Shown piece after piece: positions 4,538 to 5,032 of a stretch of 5,032 nucleotides of DNA. The notes under the pieces were generated by a model, which worked only from the letters and a program-made list of their open reading frames with translations, had not been told where the DNA came from and did no database searches. How positions within the stretch are numbered: position 1 is the first letter of the stretch; the number at the start of each line of letters is the position of its first letter. The stretch covers positions 1 through 5,032 of the forward strand of contig CANMNM010000115.1 of NCBI GenBank assembly GCA_947499275.1, written 5' to 3'. Source of the DNA: Actinomycetota bacterium (GTDB lineage: Bacteria; Actinomycetota; Actinomycetes; S36-B12). The position numbers were made by a program, and so were the translations under genes.

Positions 4538-4858
4538 CTACAGGTACGGAGCTAGGTCAGCGAGCAAAGCAGCCTTTGGCTTAGCGCCAATGATTGTCTT
4601 TACGATCTGTCCGCCCTGGTACACGTGCATGGTAGGGATTGACGTGATGCCATAAGAAGCAGGAGTTGTCGGGTTCTCGTCAACATTCATCTTGGCGATC
4701 ACAATTCCGTCATTGGCCGCAGCAATTTCCTCGAGGATTGGAGCAACCATTTTGCATGGTCCGCACCACTCGGCCCAAAAGTCAACGAGAATGGGCTTCT
4801 CGCTCATCAGTACTTCGTCGGCGAAGTTTGCATCGGTGACGATCTTGGTTGCTCCCAT
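4538..4858 (-). CDS. trxA: Thioredoxin
   Basis: This 106-residue protein is a standard single-domain thioredoxin with the redox site WCGPC at 31-35 (Cys32 and Cys35). Buried Asp26 is in VDFWA, the cis-proline loop SIPT has Pro75, and the glycine of the fifth strand is Gly91. It reduces cytoplasmic disulfides and takes electrons from thioredoxin reductase, whose gene ends 52 nt upstream. The ATG at 4858 has a strong ribosome binding site. The stop codon is 3 nt before the cwlM start, so trxB-trxA-cwlM look like one operon, the order known from other actinobacteria. A TAAGTT box (4888-4883) in the trxB-trxA gap could be an internal -10 element, but evidence is slight. Identity is certain. Confidence 0.98.
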   Translation of the reverse strand: MGATKIVTDANFADEVLMSEKPILVDFWAEWCGPCKMVAPILEEIAAANDGIVIAKMNVDENPTTPASYGITSIPTMHVYQGGQIVKTIIGAKPKAALLADLAPYL

Positions 4859-4864
4859 GTGATT

Positions 4865-4871
4865 CTCCTTT
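4865..4871 (-). promoter_or_regulatory. Shine-Dalgarno of trxA
   Basis: AAAGGAG on the minus strand lies 6 nt upstream of the trxA ATG, a near-ideal site that fixes the start at 4858. Confidence 0.75.
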
Positions 4872-4910
4872 GATTGGTGTCTAACTTAGCGAAAAGGGTT
4901 GGAGTTGTCG

Positions 4911-5032
4911 CTACTGGTGGGCGAGATACCGCTCAGCGTCAAGGGCTGCGGCGCAACCCGTTCCAGCGGCGGTAATTGCCTGGCGGTAGATATGGTCAAC
5001 GAGATCCCCACAGGCGAACACACCGGAAGCCG
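4911..5032 (-). CDS. trxB: Thioredoxin reductase, C-terminal fragment (cut by window edge)
   Basis: Only the last 39 codons are in the window, ending at TAG (4913-4911). The visible sequence contains GVFACGDLVDHIYRQAITAA (residues 3-22 of the fragment). This is the conserved C-terminal FAD-binding motif G-D-x-x-D-x-x-Y-R-Q-A of bacterial thioredoxin reductases, followed by the typical G-x-G-C-A-A-A-x-D-A-E-R-Y-L tail. The enzyme passes electrons from NADPH through FAD to thioredoxin. It lies directly upstream of trxA on the same strand with a 52-nt gap, as expected for a trxB-trxA operon. The active-site CxxC and NADPH domain lie outside the window. Confidence 0.95.
   Translation of the reverse strand, partial: ASGVFACGDLVDHIYRQAITAAGTGCAAALDAERYLAHQ

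Noticed and set aside
4576..4590. TTGGC/GCCAA 5-bp hairpin near the trxA 3' end
   Set aside because: It is short, inside the coding region and has no T-tract; it would also cut the trxA-cwlM operon.
4395..4655. Plus-strand ORF of 86 codons across the trxA-cwlM junction
   Set aside because: It is antisense to two well-identified genes, has an Arg/Ser/Ala-rich composition typical of shadow frames and no ribosome binding site.

Overview
The window is about 50% GC by eye and looks chromosomal and actinobacterial. The reasons are a DLW-39-type micro-protein between tRNA-Ile(GAT) and tRNA-Ala(TGC), a PpiA cyclophilin followed by a finger-bearing rhomboid protease, and a trxB-trxA-cwlM cluster. In well-studied actinobacteria these blocks lie on the two flanks of the replication origin (gyrA/tRNA-Ile/tRNA-Ala/ppiA on one side, trxB-trxA-cwlM on the other). 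The moderate GC suggests a small-genome, possibly aquatic actinobacterium rather than a high-GC soil lineage; that is inference.

Layout. Bases 2-961 (+) hold the C-terminal part of a secreted-looking beta-propeller (sialidase/BNR-like) protein with a lysine-rich, cysteine-bounded insert. Bases 1085-1511 (+) carry tRNA-Ile, dlw39 (41 aa, apparently leaderless) and tRNA-Ala, which is followed by a small terminator-like hairpin. Bases 1594-2960 (+) are a two-gene unit, ppiA and rhomboid, separated by 5 nt. The rhomboid runs tail-to-tail into a YbgC/4HBT-type thioesterase (2941-3378, -), and the two genes overlap by 20 bp. A gap of 106 bp then holds a 33-codon membrane micro-ORF on the + strand (3409-3510) with a strong ribosome binding site. 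Its end overlaps the end of a CwlM-like pseudo-amidase (3485-4534, -), which is 3 nt downstream of thioredoxin (4538-4858, -). The thioredoxin in turn follows the C-terminus of thioredoxin reductase (4911-5032, -).

How the genes fit together. TrxB and TrxA form an NADPH-driven disulfide reductase pair. CwlM is known in mycobacteria as a cytoplasmic regulator of peptidoglycan precursor synthesis. PpiA (proline isomerase) and the rhomboid protease suggest protein quality control. No stretch over 300 bp lacks a gene.

The observations most worth following are an 18-bp, strand-specific RNA hairpin inside the rhomboid coding sequence, the micro-ORF between thioesterase and cwlM, the degenerate zinc site of the CwlM-like protein, and the basic insert in the propeller protein. 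I see no mobile element, CRISPR array or toxin-antitoxin pair.
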